Counted from the stretch's first letter, positions 1 through 9,714 are shown. The stretch: DNA of 64,000 nt from an uncultured Erythrobacter sp. (GCA_947488155.1 CANKYK010000002.1:62001-126000); one strand, 5' to 3'. Notes: a model not told the origin generated them from the sequence alone. Numbers and translations are program-made.

Positions 1-389
1 ACATATTCCCGCAGGCTTGGTGCAAGAGTGTCGAGATTGGGCCGGAGATCTACAACAGCATCGTCAACAAGACGCCGATTGCCTCAGGCACCAACCGCAT
101 GCTCGGCGGCGTTGCACCGTCTTCCTATCTGGGCCGTCTGACCAAGGGTAATGACAGCAATCCGCCAATCGCTCCCGATCGCCTGACTTCGATCCTCAAG
201 AGCCACGAGATCGAGGAAAGCTACCTCCACGCAGACGACTTCGACGGCTTCATGGACGATCGAAGGCGGCGACTGTTGGCCATCATCGAGAACGCGATGG
301 GCAAGGAGGCTTTGAGGGAGGCCGAGGTTCCGTCTGATCACGAGGAAGAGGATTACTACGCCGAAGAAGAGCGGGAGGCTGCGGAGTAA
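1..389 (+). CDS. DUF262/GmrSD-like protein, C-terminal fragment (5' end outside window)
   Basis: The reading frame is open from base 3 and runs without a stop to TAA at 387-389, so this is the last ~128 residues of a gene that starts before the window; the first in-frame ATG at 99 is probably internal. The segment contains NKTPIASGTNRMLGG, then APSSYLGRL and an HADDFDGFMDDRR stretch followed by an acidic tail. I recognise this as the usual C-terminal end of DUF262 (GmrSD-like) proteins, a family with nucleotide-dependent nucleases that attack modified or unmodified foreign DNA. The DUF262 core and any DUF1524 HNH motif lie outside the window, so catalytic activity cannot be judged. The stop is only 9 nt before the next ATG, which suggests one operon with the restriction-methylation and helicase-nuclease genes. 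Family recognition is from memory of the pattern and is moderately sure. Confidence 0.6.
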   Translation, partial: IFPQAWCKSVEIGPEIYNSIVNKTPIASGTNRMLGGVAPSSYLGRLTKGNDSNPPIAPDRLTSILKSHEIEESYLHADDFDGFMDDRRRRLLAIIENAMGKEALREAEVPSDHEEEDYYAEEEREAAE

Positions 390-398
390 CCGCCACCC

Positions 399-3311
399 AT
401 GACACCTGCTGAGTTTATCCAGAAATGGCGAGCTGCCGAGCTGAAAGAGCGTACTGCAGCGCAGGAGCACTTCCTCGACCTGTGCGAACTCCTTGATATC
501 GAGAAACCAGCCAGCGCCGACCCCAAGGGCGAATGGTTCACCTTCGAGAAGGGTGCGTCGAAGACCGGAGGCGGTGAAGGCTGGGCGGATGTCTGGCGCA
601 AGGAATGTTTTGCCTGGGAATACAAGGGTAAGAAGAAAGACCTCGACCGCGCCTTCGCCCAGCTTCAGCAATATGCCATCGCACTCGACAATCCCCCGCT
701 GCTGATCGTCAGCGACATGGACCGGTTCCGCATTCACACCAACTGGACCAACACGGTGCAGGAGGTACATGAATTCGCGCTAGATGATTTGCTAGATGGG
801 GGCACGCGTGACCTCCTTCGAAACTGCTTCCTCGACCCAGAAAGACTGAAGCCCGCCAAGACGCGGCAGATGCTGACCGAAGAGGCAGCGGAGGAATTCT
901 CGCAGCTGGCCCAACGGTTGCGCGAGCGCGGCCACGAAGCACATGCCGTCGCCCACTTCGTCAATCGGCTGGTTTTCTGTATGTTCGCTGAAGATGTCGG
1001 CCTGCTGCCCAATCGCATGTTTCAACGAATGCTCGAAATCAACCGGACGAGCCCTGCATCGTTCGTGGAAGACGCAGCGTCGCTATTCGCTGCGATGAAG
1101 AGCGGTGGCAAGGTCGGCTTTGAAAAGGTCGAGTGGTTCAATGGGGGACTATTCGATGACGATAGCGTTTTACCGCTTGAACGTGACGACATTGAAAATC
1201 TCATTACCGCTGCAAAGCTCTTTTGGGATGAGATCGATCCGTCGATTCTTGGAACCTTGTTCGAACGGGGTCTGGACCCGGACAAGCGGAGCCAGCTGGG
1301 CGCGCATTACACCGACCGCGAAAAGATCATGCAGATTGTCGAGCCGGTAATCATCCGGCCTCTCACGGCCGAATGGGAGGCCATTCGGGTCGAAATTGAG
1401 GCACAGATTCACAAGGCTGAGGAAGCCCGAAATCGAACGCCGACAAAACAAAGCGAAGCGAAAAAGGTCTATGCTACCGCGCGGCGTGCGGAGGCGAATG
1501 CGCTCAAGAAGGCAAAGGAACTACATGGCACGTTTGTAGATCGCCTTCGCCGTTTCCGAGTGCTTGATCCGGCGTGCGGCTCAGGCAATTTCCTTTATCT
1601 ATCCTTGCTTGCGCTCAAGGATCTTGAGCACTTGGTTAATCTTGAGGCTGAGCAGTTAGGTTTGGGGCGTTTCTCACCGACGGTCGGGCCTGAAAGTGTT
1701 TTTGGAATCGAGTTGAATTCCTATGCGGCGGAATTGGCACGCGTGTCGGTGTGGATCGGCGAAATCCAGTGGATGAGGCGCAATGGCTTTGAGGCTACGA
1801 GGAACCCGATCCTTCGCAGTCTTGGCAATATTGAGTGCAGGGATGCGATCTTAGCGCCCGATGGGACAGAAGCACGATGGCCGGATGCAGATGCAATTGT
1901 TGGCAATCCGCCGTTCCTAGGAGCCAAGCTCATGAAGCGTATGCTTGGCGTTGGCGAGACGGATCAAATTAGGGCTGCTTTTGAAGGCCGATTGCCCGGC
2001 TTTACTGACTTTGTCTGTTATTGGTTCGAGAAGGCGAGGGCAAAAATTGCCGAAGGGCGCTGTGAACGGGCAGGCTTGGTTGCCACGAACTCAATCAGGA
2101 AAAATACAAATCTGCCAGTCATGAAGCGCATACTGGATTCGACTAGAATCTTCGAGGCTTGGAGCGAAGAAAAATGGACTATCGATGGCGCGGCAGTCGA
2201 CGTTTCGCTCGTCTGCTTCGGTGATAGTGGGCAGGCTGCCTATCTCAATGGAGAAAGCGTCGCTTCAATCAATCCGGATTTGACCACTGGTCTCAATCTC
2301 ACATTGGCACTCCCGCTGCCTGAGAACAGAAATGGTGCATATCTGGGAATTCAGAAAAGTGGCCCTTTCGACGTTTGTGGCGAGACAGCAAGAGCGTGGT
2401 TGACTGAGCCTACGAACCCCAATGGTCAGCAAAACAGCACTATCTTAAAACCATATTGGAACGGAGACGACGTAACCGGGCGACCAAGGGATTATTGGCT
2501 CATCGATCTACCCCTCGGCCTTAGCGAAGCAGACGCATCCGCATTCGCGACCCCATTCGGACATATCCAAACGACCCCAGACGAAGACGGAAAAACAATC
2601 TCGGAGCTTCGTGCAGAGCTCGGCGATCGAGCGGGACCACGGTGGTGGGAACCGCACTGGCCACGTCCAGAAATGCGGACGAAGATTAGCGCGGTAAATA
2701 GATATCTTGTGACGCCAGAAACTGCTCAGTATCGCATCTTTGCCTGGCTCCAACTGCCTATTCTGCCCGACAAGAACTTAATCGCAATCCCCCGTGACGA
2801 TGATACGACCTTTGGCATATTGCAGTGCCGATTCCATGAGCTCTGGGCGCTGCGAAAGGGTTCTGACCTTCAGGATCGCCCCCGTTACACTCATACATCG
2901 GTCTTCGCGACTTTCCCCTTCCCTGAAGGTTTGACACCCGACATTCCCGCCGCTGACTATACCGATGACTCGCGCGCTCAGGAAATCGCCGCAGCAGCAG
3001 CTCGGCTCAATGATTTGCGCGAAAACTGGCTCAACCCGCCCGATCTGGTCGAGCGCGTGCCCGAAGTGGTCGAAGGCTATCCCGACCGCATCCTGCCAAA
3101 GGACGAGGCCGCTGCGAAGGAACTGAAGAAGCGCACTCTCACCAACCTCTACAACGCCCGCCCCGCCTGGCTCGACCACGCCCACCGCGCGCTCGATGAG
3201 ACGGTTGCCGAAGCCTATGGCTGGGGCGACGATTTCCGCGCTGGCTTGCTGACCGACGACGAGATTCTGGCGCGCCTGTTCCGGCTCAATCAGGAAAGGG
3301 CGAATGTCTGA
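399..3311 (+). CDS. MmeI-like type IIL restriction-modification enzyme (N6-adenine methyltransferase with nuclease domain)
   Basis: A 970-residue single-chain restriction-methylation protein. The N-terminal domain has the PD-(D/E)xK arrangement of MmeI-type nucleases: D64 in GWADVW, then E74-Y-K76 in FAWEYKGK. A helical spacer follows (about 170-380). The methyltransferase domain has the SAM-binding motif LDPACGSGNF near residue 388 and the catalytic NPPF motif near 502, which marks an N6-adenine amino-methyltransferase. Residues about 600-860 should be the target-recognition domain, and the C-terminal region has the helical character of MmeI_C. The known family cuts DNA at a fixed distance from a hemimethylated recognition site. 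It is preceded by a DUF262-type gene 9 nt upstream and its TGA overlaps the ATG of the helicase gene by one base (3311), so translation is probably coupled. Recognition sequence cannot be read from sequence alone. A DISARM DrmMI methylase was considered, but the N-terminal nuclease motif fits MmeI better. Confidence 0.85.
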   Translation: MTPAEFIQKWRAAELKERTAAQEHFLDLCELLDIEKPASADPKGEWFTFEKGASKTGGGEGWADVWRKECFAWEYKGKKKDLDRAFAQLQQYAIALDNPPLLIVSDMDRFRIHTNWTNTVQEVHEFALDDLLDGGTRDLLRNCFLDPERLKPAKTRQMLTEEAAEEFSQLAQRLRERGHEAHAVAHFVNRLVFCMFAEDVGLLPNRMFQRMLEINRTSPASFVEDAASLFAAMKSGGKVGFEKVEWFNGGLFDDDSVLPLERDDIENLITAAKLFWDEIDPSILGTLFERGLDPDKRSQLGAHYTDREKIMQIVEPVIIRPLTAEWEAIRVEIEAQIHKAEEARNRTPTKQSEAKKVYATARRAEANALKKAKELHGTFVDRLRRFRVLDPACGSGNFLYLSLLALKDLEHLVNLEAEQLGLGRFSPTVGPESVFGIELNSYAAELARVSVWIGEIQWMRRNGFEATRNPILRSLGNIECRDAILAPDGTEARWPDADAIVGNPPFLGAKLMKRMLGVGETDQIRAAFEGRLPGFTDFVCYWFEKARAKIAEGRCERAGLVATNSIRKNTNLPVMKRILDSTRIFEAWSEEKWTIDGAAVDVSLVCFGDSGQAAYLNGESVASINPDLTTGLNLTLALPLPENRNGAYLGIQKSGPFDVCGETARAWLTEPTNPNGQQNSTILKPYWNGDDVTGRPRDYWLIDLPLGLSEADASAFATPFGHIQTTPDEDGKTISELRAELGDRAGPRWWEPHWPRPEMRTKISAVNRYLVTPETAQYRIFAWLQLPILPDKNLIAIPRDDDTTFGILQCRFHELWALRKGSDLQDRPRYTHTSVFATFPFPEGLTPDIPAADYTDDSRAQEIAAAAARLNDLRENWLNPPDLVERVPEVVEGYPDRILPKDEAAAKELKKRTLTNLYNARPAWLDHAHRALDETVAEAYGWGDDFRAGLLTDDEILARLFRLNQERANV

Positions 3312-6300
3312 TGCACGCTCCGGTCGCACCCGAAATCAATCGCCTGATCGATCTTATTGACTACGTCGAGGCCACCGAGCGCGACAAGCTGAAGACAGTG
3401 CTGGATTATCAGGACCACAAGGCCTTCCGCAAAACCGGAGCTGAGCTTCAAGGTTTACCCGGCGTCGCGCTCGACGTTGGGCGCGATGACGATCCGATAT
3501 GGTTGCGTGTCGACCGGTTGCCGAAGAAGGCACCGCCAGCACCTGAGGACGCCGAGCTGTCGGTCTGGCTGACCTATCGCGACGATCCCAAAAGCGAGCC
3601 GAGACTGAAGAGCGAGGTCACAGGAGCTGTCCTTGTTGAGGCAGGGTTGATCCCTGCTGAAGATGCTCCCGAGCATGTTTCGTTTGAGCATTTCGCCGAG
3701 CGCGAGGATGTCGAACTCCTTTTCGAGTATTGGCTGAAGAATACGTGGGCGAGCTGGGTAGAGACCGAGACGCCACGCCGCGAGACTATCGCGCTCTACA
3801 ATGCGTTGTTCATGCTCCGTCAGCAGCTCGAAGGCGTCAGCGATATCCCGCTCGAGCTGACCTGCGGCATCGGTTTTGCCACACTGTTTCGAGACGGGAA
3901 GCGGTTGCGGTATCCGCTGCTTACGGTCTCGCAGGAAATCAGTCTGAACGAGTTGACCCATGCGATCGAGGTGAGGCCTCGCATGGAAGCTGACCCGGGT
4001 CTTGAGTTGGATGCGTTGGACAAGATGGGGCTGGGTGCGCTCGATCAATGGCGCTCCGCAACCGAGAAATTTCTTGGCGAACTGGAGGAAGAGAGCCTGT
4101 CTCCATTTGCGCCGGAGACGTTTGGGCCACCGCTCCGCCAAGCCGCTGCCTTGCTCGATCCGGATGCTGTGTACTTACCCGATCAAGATCCAGCGCAACC
4201 CGGAATCATCCCTTCTATTGAAACGCAGTTGAGGATCGGCGATGCGTTTGCATTCTTTCAGCGAGAGCGTCGTGCTACGCAATTGATGGAAGATTTGCGT
4301 CAGTTCCGCGCGCTTCTCGAAGATGGAGAAGGGACAACGGAATTGCCGAAGGCAGTGGCCTCCTTGCTTGTGGAGCCTGCTGATGCGGTTAGCGAAGAAG
4401 AATATCCCGAGTTTCGCGGCATCTCCAGCATTCCTGGCGTCACCACTTCTAACGGGGAGGGGAAGGATCTGTTCTTTCCATTGCCGTTCAACCGTGAGCA
4501 GGTCGAAGTGGTGCAGCGACTGGAAGTGCGCCCGGGCGTAGTTGTTCAGGGGCCGCCGGGTACGGGCAAAACGCACACCATCGCAAATATAATCAGCCAC
4601 TATCTCGCCCTTGGCAAGCGGGTGCTCGTGACATCTCAGAAAGCGCCCGCACTAAAGGTTCTTCGCGATAAGCTACCAGAAGCGGTGCGTCCTCTTGCAG
4701 TGAGCCTGCTTGAAAGCGATCGCGACGGCCTTAAGCAGTTTCAGGAATCCGTCGATATCATCGGCGAAAAACTGCAACGGCTGCGGCGGCATGAGTTGCA
4801 GGACGAGATTGATGATCTGGACGAGCAGATTGACAGGCTGCACCGACAGTTGGCGCTAATCGATACAGAAGTCGACAAGATCGGACGCGCGGCAATTTCG
4901 CCAATCACGCTGGATGGCGACACTTACGAACCAATTCGCGCCGCTAGAATGGTCGCAGCTTCGCCGGAACTAACAGCTTGGATGCCTGATGATCTGGAGG
5001 TTTCATCAACCTGCGATCCAGCATTTGCCGATGTTGACATTGCCGAACTCAGGACGGCTCGGAAGGCAGTTGGTGACGACCTTCTTTATCTGAATGCGCG
5101 CCTTCCGGACCTTGAGCGCCTTCCCACAGTCGAAACGCTTCTCAATGCCCACAAGGATCTGTCTAAAGCCGAGCAGATAAGTGAGAGGATAAGCAAGGGC
5201 GAACTTCCGGCTTTGCGAGAGGACCGGGATGACACTGTTTCGCGCCTGCGAGACCTGACGGCAAAACTGAAGTCACTATCTGCAGAGGAGCAACGGGTAT
5301 CAGGGGCACCCTTTGCATGGACTGACGAGCTGCTTCTTTGTCTTGGGCAAACCGAACCGGACGACCGCCTAACCGCTTTGGAGAGCTTGCGCGAAGAGGC
5401 TTTAAGGCTTGGAGCCGAGTATCAATACTTCCTGACCAGACCGGTTTCCGTGCCTGAGGAAGCGCTTAGCGATCCGAAGTTTCTTGTTGCGATTGAGAAA
5501 GAGGCCGAAGGTAAACCGGCAGTCGGGCTCGTTGGCGGGTTATTCGCTTCCAAACTCAAGGCTCAGCTGAGTGAGGTCACTGTTTTGGGCGAACCAGCTT
5601 CAACTGCCGACGAATGGAGCGACGTTCAACGATTTTTCACAGCACGGGCTTCAATTCGGCGATTTCAGACAGCGTGGAACAACGTGGCGGCTGGCGGGAT
5701 CGGTGATCGTCTGGAGGGGCAAGAGTTGGGCGTGGCGCAACTCGCAAAACGCCAATTCGACCATATCGACGCTGCCAATGCATTGATAGCCAGTCGCCGA
5801 GAGATCCGGGCAGTAGTCGATGCGACATTTGTTTCGTTCCCTGCTCTGCGGGATGGTGATCAGCAGGCAATTCACAGCCTACTCGAAGCCGTCGATGCTC
5901 ATCTCCTGCGATATCGATTGGCTGATGCAGAAGGTTTGCGCACCACTCTCCTCTCCGAGCTTGAGCCTTGCGAATACGAAATCAGCACGGAGCTTCGTGC
6001 CCTGGCAGCTACGCGTTTGGGCAGCCCGGAAATCTCAATCGATGCACTGGCAGTAGGGTGGAATTCGCTCATTACGCGCCTGAGAGAAATAAAAGGGAAG
6101 CACGAAGCTTTCGTGAAGGTTTCGAAGGCAACAGACCTCATTGAGAAATCAGGTGCACCAAAATGGGCTCGGCGCTTGAGGTCCGATCCGGTCAATGGCG
6201 TTGAGGACGAACTTCTACCCGGTGATTGGGAAAACCGGTGGCGTCTTCGTCGCCTAGAGGGGTGGCTGGATACGAACGACAAGCATCACCGACTCAGGGA

Positions 6301-8833
6301 ACTCGGCACTGATCGCAGCGAGAAGGAGGTTCTCCTCAAACGAGCATACGAACGCTCGATTGAACTGCGAACCTGGTTGGAGCTCAGCAAGAAGGCTAGT
6401 GATGGGGTCAAGGCGGCACTTGCCGCCTATGCAGATGCGGTTCGTAGAATTGGACGAGGTACTGGGAAACGTGCTGGCCGATACAGGCGCCAAGCGCGTG
6501 AGGCATCCGATCGCGCCAAGGGCGCATTGCCTTGCTGGATTATGCCGCATTACCGGGTTTCGGAGTCCCTTCCAGCAGATTTGGGACTCTTCGATCTCGT
6601 GATCGTTGACGAAGCGTCGCAATCGACGGTAGCGGCATTACCCGCCCTACTACGGGCCAAGACAATCTTAATCGTTGGCGATGATAAGCAGGTCAGTCCG
6701 GACCTTGTCGGACGCGACCAGACGCGTGCAGATGAACTCGCGGCACGACACCTTTCTGGGCAAGTCCCCGATTATCGGGCTTCGTTACGCGAGGAACAAT
6801 CGCTGTACGATCTTGGCAAAGTGGTCTTCGCCGGTGGGGCGATCATGCTTACCGAACATTTCCGTTGTGTCGCGCCCATCATCGAATTTTCCAAGGCGCA
6901 GTTCTACAATCACAGGCTGAATCCTCTGCGGCTTCCGACTGCTTCAGAACGGCTTGATCCTCCCTTGATCGACGTTCGAATTGAAGACGGATATCGACAG
7001 GGAGACATAAATCCTCCTGAAGCGGCATACATCGTCGAAGAGATTGAGAGAATCGCATCCGACCCAAAGATGGCAAAGCGGACAATCGGCGTAACAACCC
7101 TATTGGGTCAAAAGCAGGCAGCTCACATTTATGGCCTGATTGAGCAAAAACTCGGACCAGAGGTGATCGAGCAGCACCACTTGCGCGTTGGCGATCCCAC
7201 AGCCTTTCAGGGTGATGAGCGAGACATCATGTTCATATCCTTGGTTGCTCAAGCGGGTGGCAGCGCTCTGTCAGGAGTCCGATTTGAGCAACGCTTCAAC
7301 GTTGCCCTTTCGCGAGCATGTGATCGAACGTATCTGGTCCGCTCAGTAGACGTTGAAGCCCTTGGACATGCTGATCAGCTGCGCCGCGCGCTGCTGGACC
7401 ATTTCCGGATGCCGTTCCCGTCTGGTGGTCAAGAGGCCAAGGATCGGCGGGAAAAGTGCGAGTCCGATTTCGAGCGCGAGATGTACGACCTGCTGGTTGA
7501 GCGAGGCTATAGGGTCGACACCCAAGTCAAGGTAGGCGATTTTAGAATCGACCTTGTGGTTGAGGGTGAGAATGACCGCCGCGTCGCAATCGAATGCGAT
7601 GGTGACCGATATCACGGGCCTGATCGTTGGGTCTCCGACATGAACCGGCAGCGCATCTTGGAAAGGGCCGGTTGGACAGTCTGGAGATGCTTCGCATCAC
7701 GATTCGTCAGGGATCAAAGACAGGTGATGGAGGAACTGGTCGGGTTCCTATCCGAGCGTGGTATCCAGCCAGTTGGCGGTTCAGATGAGTGGACCAGTCG
7801 ACATGTAGAACTAAGAGCTTGGCGTTCCTCCGAATCGGCTGAGGATGACGCGCAAGACGAAGTCGATCTTCCTACTGAACCCGCTGAGAATTGTGAGGGC
7901 CAACCAGACCATTCGAGCGATGAACTTGCTACCGTTGCGCCTTCTGACGATGAGGAGAAGGACTCCGCTCGGGTTACTGAAGCTCAGGTTCAAGAGCAGA
8001 TCTTGCAGTTGATGTCAGATGGACAAGTCTGGAGTAATTCCCAGTTGAAGGAAGCGTTGCCTGACCACCTTCCGCTGTCGTCAGCAGACCGCGCACCTGC
8101 GGCTTTCAGGCCGCATGAGGAGAAATGGGAGGAGCTTGTAAACAACGCGCTCTCTCCATCCCGGAGCAACTCTTTGCATTCGCGCGGTTTGGTCGAAAGT
8201 CGAGGCAGGGGGTTGCACCAGCTTACTTCCTCATCCGGTAAAGATGAGACGCACATTTCGAGTGACCAGTCACGGCAACCGCACGAAACGGTTTATCGTT
8301 TGCCTCCTCACGAGGTGGGTCAAGAGTACCAATTTTCCGAACTTTCAGTGCCTGAAGGTGATGGCGATCTGCTTTATGAAGATGCATATCAGCAACGTCT
8401 CGAAACAATCGTCGAGGAGGTCATCGAGCGTGAAGGGCCTGTTTATCTCGACCTTGTCGTCGAGCGGGTCGCCCGTGCGCACGGGAAGCAGAAGGCGGGA
8501 CGGATAATCCAGGAGAGAGTTGTTTCGGCGATCCCAACCGAATTAAGTCGGTCGCATGACGGAGATCGCCTTGTCCTTTTCCCCAAGCATTCGATCCCTG
8601 AGATGATCGTACCCTTGCGGCCCTCACGATCCGACTGGAGATCGCATCGGGACATCCCGTTGATCGAGTTAGCCAGCTTGGCGCTGCCCGGAATCCGATC
8701 GAAGAAGCCAGTCGAAGACGTACTCGCGCATTACTCCAAAGCTTTCAAACTGGCGCGGCTCCGCCAGCCGACAAGAGTTAGATTCGAAGAGGCCATTGCG
8801 ATTGCACGATCGGCAGTCGAGGCCGAGGATTAG
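3311..8833 (+). CDS. Giant SF1 helicase fused to Vsr/MTES_1575-type nuclease, Mrr-N-like winged helix and DUF3320-like domain
   Basis: A 1840-residue protein. Residues 1 to about 400 are unassigned. RecA-like domain 1 has Walker A QGPPGTGKTHTIAN near 413 and Walker B VIVDEASQS near 1098; between them lies a long insertion with a predicted coiled coil (about 490-530). RecA-like domain 2 has AFQGDERDIMFISL near 1297 and NVALSRA, so this is an Upf1/AAA_12-type SF1 helicase. A nuclease domain follows (about 1382-1485), with FRIDLVV and IECDGDRYHGP as in Vsr-like MTES_1575 endonucleases. After an acidic linker, residues 1556-1640 resemble the Mrr N-terminal winged helix (ending GRGLHQLT), and the tail from about 1695 resembles DUF3320 (REGPVYLDLVVERVARAHG). 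Such giant helicase-nucleases are typical of defence islands. It is the last gene of the cassette and a strong terminator follows. Its substrate and whether it acts with the MmeI-like enzyme are inference. Confidence 0.85.
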   Translation: MHAPVAPEINRLIDLIDYVEATERDKLKTVLDYQDHKAFRKTGAELQGLPGVALDVGRDDDPIWLRVDRLPKKAPPAPEDAELSVWLTYRDDPKSEPRLKSEVTGAVLVEAGLIPAEDAPEHVSFEHFAEREDVELLFEYWLKNTWASWVETETPRRETIALYNALFMLRQQLEGVSDIPLELTCGIGFATLFRDGKRLRYPLLTVSQEISLNELTHAIEVRPRMEADPGLELDALDKMGLGALDQWRSATEKFLGELEEESLSPFAPETFGPPLRQAAALLDPDAVYLPDQDPAQPGIIPSIETQLRIGDAFAFFQRERRATQLMEDLRQFRALLEDGEGTTELPKAVASLLVEPADAVSEEEYPEFRGISSIPGVTTSNGEGKDLFFPLPFNREQVEVVQRLEVRPGVVVQGPPGTGKTHTIANIISHYLALGKRVLVTSQKAPALKVLRDKLPEAVRPLAVSLLESDRDGLKQFQESVDIIGEKLQRLRRHELQDEIDDLDEQIDRLHRQLALIDTEVDKIGRAAISPITLDGDTYEPIRAARMVAASPELTAWMPDDLEVSSTCDPAFADVDIAELRTARKAVGDDLLYLNARLPDLERLPTVETLLNAHKDLSKAEQISERISKGELPALREDRDDTVSRLRDLTAKLKSLSAEEQRVSGAPFAWTDELLLCLGQTEPDDRLTALESLREEALRLGAEYQYFLTRPVSVPEEALSDPKFLVAIEKEAEGKPAVGLVGGLFASKLKAQLSEVTVLGEPASTADEWSDVQRFFTARASIRRFQTAWNNVAAGGIGDRLEGQELGVAQLAKRQFDHIDAANALIASRREIRAVVDATFVSFPALRDGDQQAIHSLLEAVDAHLLRYRLADAEGLRTTLLSELEPCEYEISTELRALAATRLGSPEISIDALAVGWNSLITRLREIKGKHEAFVKVSKATDLIEKSGAPKWARRLRSDPVNGVEDELLPGDWENRWRLRRLEGWLDTNDKHHRLRELGTDRSEKEVLLKRAYERSIELRTWLELSKKASDGVKAALAAYADAVRRIGRGTGKRAGRYRRQAREASDRAKGALPCWIMPHYRVSESLPADLGLFDLVIVDEASQSTVAALPALLRAKTILIVGDDKQVSPDLVGRDQTRADELAARHLSGQVPDYRASLREEQSLYDLGKVVFAGGAIMLTEHFRCVAPIIEFSKAQFYNHRLNPLRLPTASERLDPPLIDVRIEDGYRQGDINPPEAAYIVEEIERIASDPKMAKRTIGVTTLLGQKQAAHIYGLIEQKLGPEVIEQHHLRVGDPTAFQGDERDIMFISLVAQAGGSALSGVRFEQRFNVALSRACDRTYLVRSVDVEALGHADQLRRALLDHFRMPFPSGGQEAKDRREKCESDFEREMYDLLVERGYRVDTQVKVGDFRIDLVVEGENDRRVAIECDGDRYHGPDRWVSDMNRQRILERAGWTVWRCFASRFVRDQRQVMEELVGFLSERGIQPVGGSDEWTSRHVELRAWRSSESAEDDAQDEVDLPTEPAENCEGQPDHSSDELATVAPSDDEEKDSARVTEAQVQEQILQLMSDGQVWSNSQLKEALPDHLPLSSADRAPAAFRPHEEKWEELVNNALSPSRSNSLHSRGLVESRGRGLHQLTSSSGKDETHISSDQSRQPHETVYRLPPHEVGQEYQFSELSVPEGDGDLLYEDAYQQRLETIVEEVIEREGPVYLDLVVERVARAHGKQKAGRIIQERVVSAIPTELSRSHDGDRLVLFPKHSIPEMIVPLRPSRSDWRSHRDIPLIELASLALPGIRSKKPVEDVLAHYSKAFKLARLRQPTRVRFEEAIAIARSAVEAED

Positions 8834-8850
8834 TGCTACCCAGATTGAAG

Positions 8851-8885
8851 GGATCCTTCGCCGCGTGAGCGCGGGGGTCCTTTTG
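8851..8885 (+). terminator. Rho-independent terminator after the helicase-nuclease gene
   Basis: GGATCC (8851-8856) can pair with GGGTCC (8875-8880, one G-T pair) around an inner CCGCG-TGAG-CGCGG hairpin (8861-8874), followed by TTTT at 8881-8884. It lies 17 nt after the stop of the plus-strand cassette and before the convergent tra operon ends. Confidence 0.7.
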
Positions 8886-8931
8886 GAAGTGGCTGGAAAA
8901 CCCTATCAGAACGAACCGGCGAAAAGACTGG

Positions 8932-9714
8932 TTACGTGGGGGAATATGGGAAATTGGATGGCACACCGTATCCGATCGGGATCGGCCGTTTGGCCTCGCT
9001 GTCCCACAGGACCAAAGCGGGCGTTGCTTTGGTCTCAAGGCCCATCCGCTCTCTTTGATTGGTTTCGACCCTGTAGTCGGGAAAATGCCTTGACGGCCCG
9101 CCATCGGTTGAGATCGCGCGTACGGTGATCCCCCAGCGGCTGGCGACGCCTTTCACGATCGGGCTCATCACTTCGCACGGGCCACAAGTGGCGCTAAAGA
9201 AATAGAATAAGCCATAACGCTCCGAGAGCCTGCCCATCACGGTGTTGCGTTCCGCAGCCCGCACATCCTGCCACTGTTTCTTGGCGACCGCACCGACAGG
9301 ACGCTGCAGCGTGTAATCGAGTTCGGGATCCTGCCAGATGGCCCGCTGCCAGACGTCGGAGAAGAGCGAAGCACGATCGAGCTGCGCGCGCTGGAAGCGG
9401 ATGTACGCTGCGACATTGTCTCTCGTCGGATAGAGGATCGCGCGCGCTTTCAACTCGCGCAGCTCGCTGGTAATTGCTTCCAATTCTTGGGCGGCTGGTA
9501 TCGCCTCCTGCTCCGGTTCTACCTCTTGCTGTGGCTCGTTTTTGGGGATCGGATTGGCGCAATAGAACCAATAGCCGAGCTTGCGCTCCTGGCAGTAGAG
9601 CGTGCCTGCTGCAGTGCTTCTCTCGGTGCTCTCAACTCGCTGTGCGCTTGCTGGCACTGCGCTCAAGACTGCCGAGATGAGGATTAGCGCAAGCCGTGAT
9701 GCTATGCTCATCAT
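8932..9714 (-). CDS. traF: Type-F conjugation protein TraF (thioredoxin-like, pilus assembly)
   Basis: A 260-residue exported protein with a signal peptide ending VPASAQ and a thioredoxin-like domain carrying FSATCGPCEVM, the CxxC site expected for this family. TraF proteins act in the periplasm in F-pilus assembly and mating-pair formation. Its ATG overlaps the stop of traN (ATGA), and it is the last gene of the minus-strand tra operon in the window. The C-terminus looks unusual: after PIGYGV the chain ends within nine residues, whereas the family normally continues with an R-rich VLT-containing end. A similar stretch (RRFVLIGF) is readable in another frame just downstream, so a frameshift or disruption of the extreme C-terminus is possible. 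traH and traG, which normally follow, are not present here. Confidence 0.85.
   Translation of the reverse strand: MMSIASRLALILISAVLSAVPASAQRVESTERSTAAGTLYCQERKLGYWFYCANPIPKNEPQQEVEPEQEAIPAAQELEAITSELRELKARAILYPTRDNVAAYIRFQRAQLDRASLFSDVWQRAIWQDPELDYTLQRPVGAVAKKQWQDVRAAERNTVMGRLSERYGLFYFFSATCGPCEVMSPIVKGVASRWGITVRAISTDGGPSRHFPDYRVETNQRERMGLETKATPALVLWDSEAKRPIPIGYGVPSNFPYSPT

Noticed and set aside
399..8833. A complete DISARM or BREX system
   Set aside because: The methylase has an MmeI-type nuclease head, and no drmA/drmB, brxC or pglZ homologue is visible in the window.
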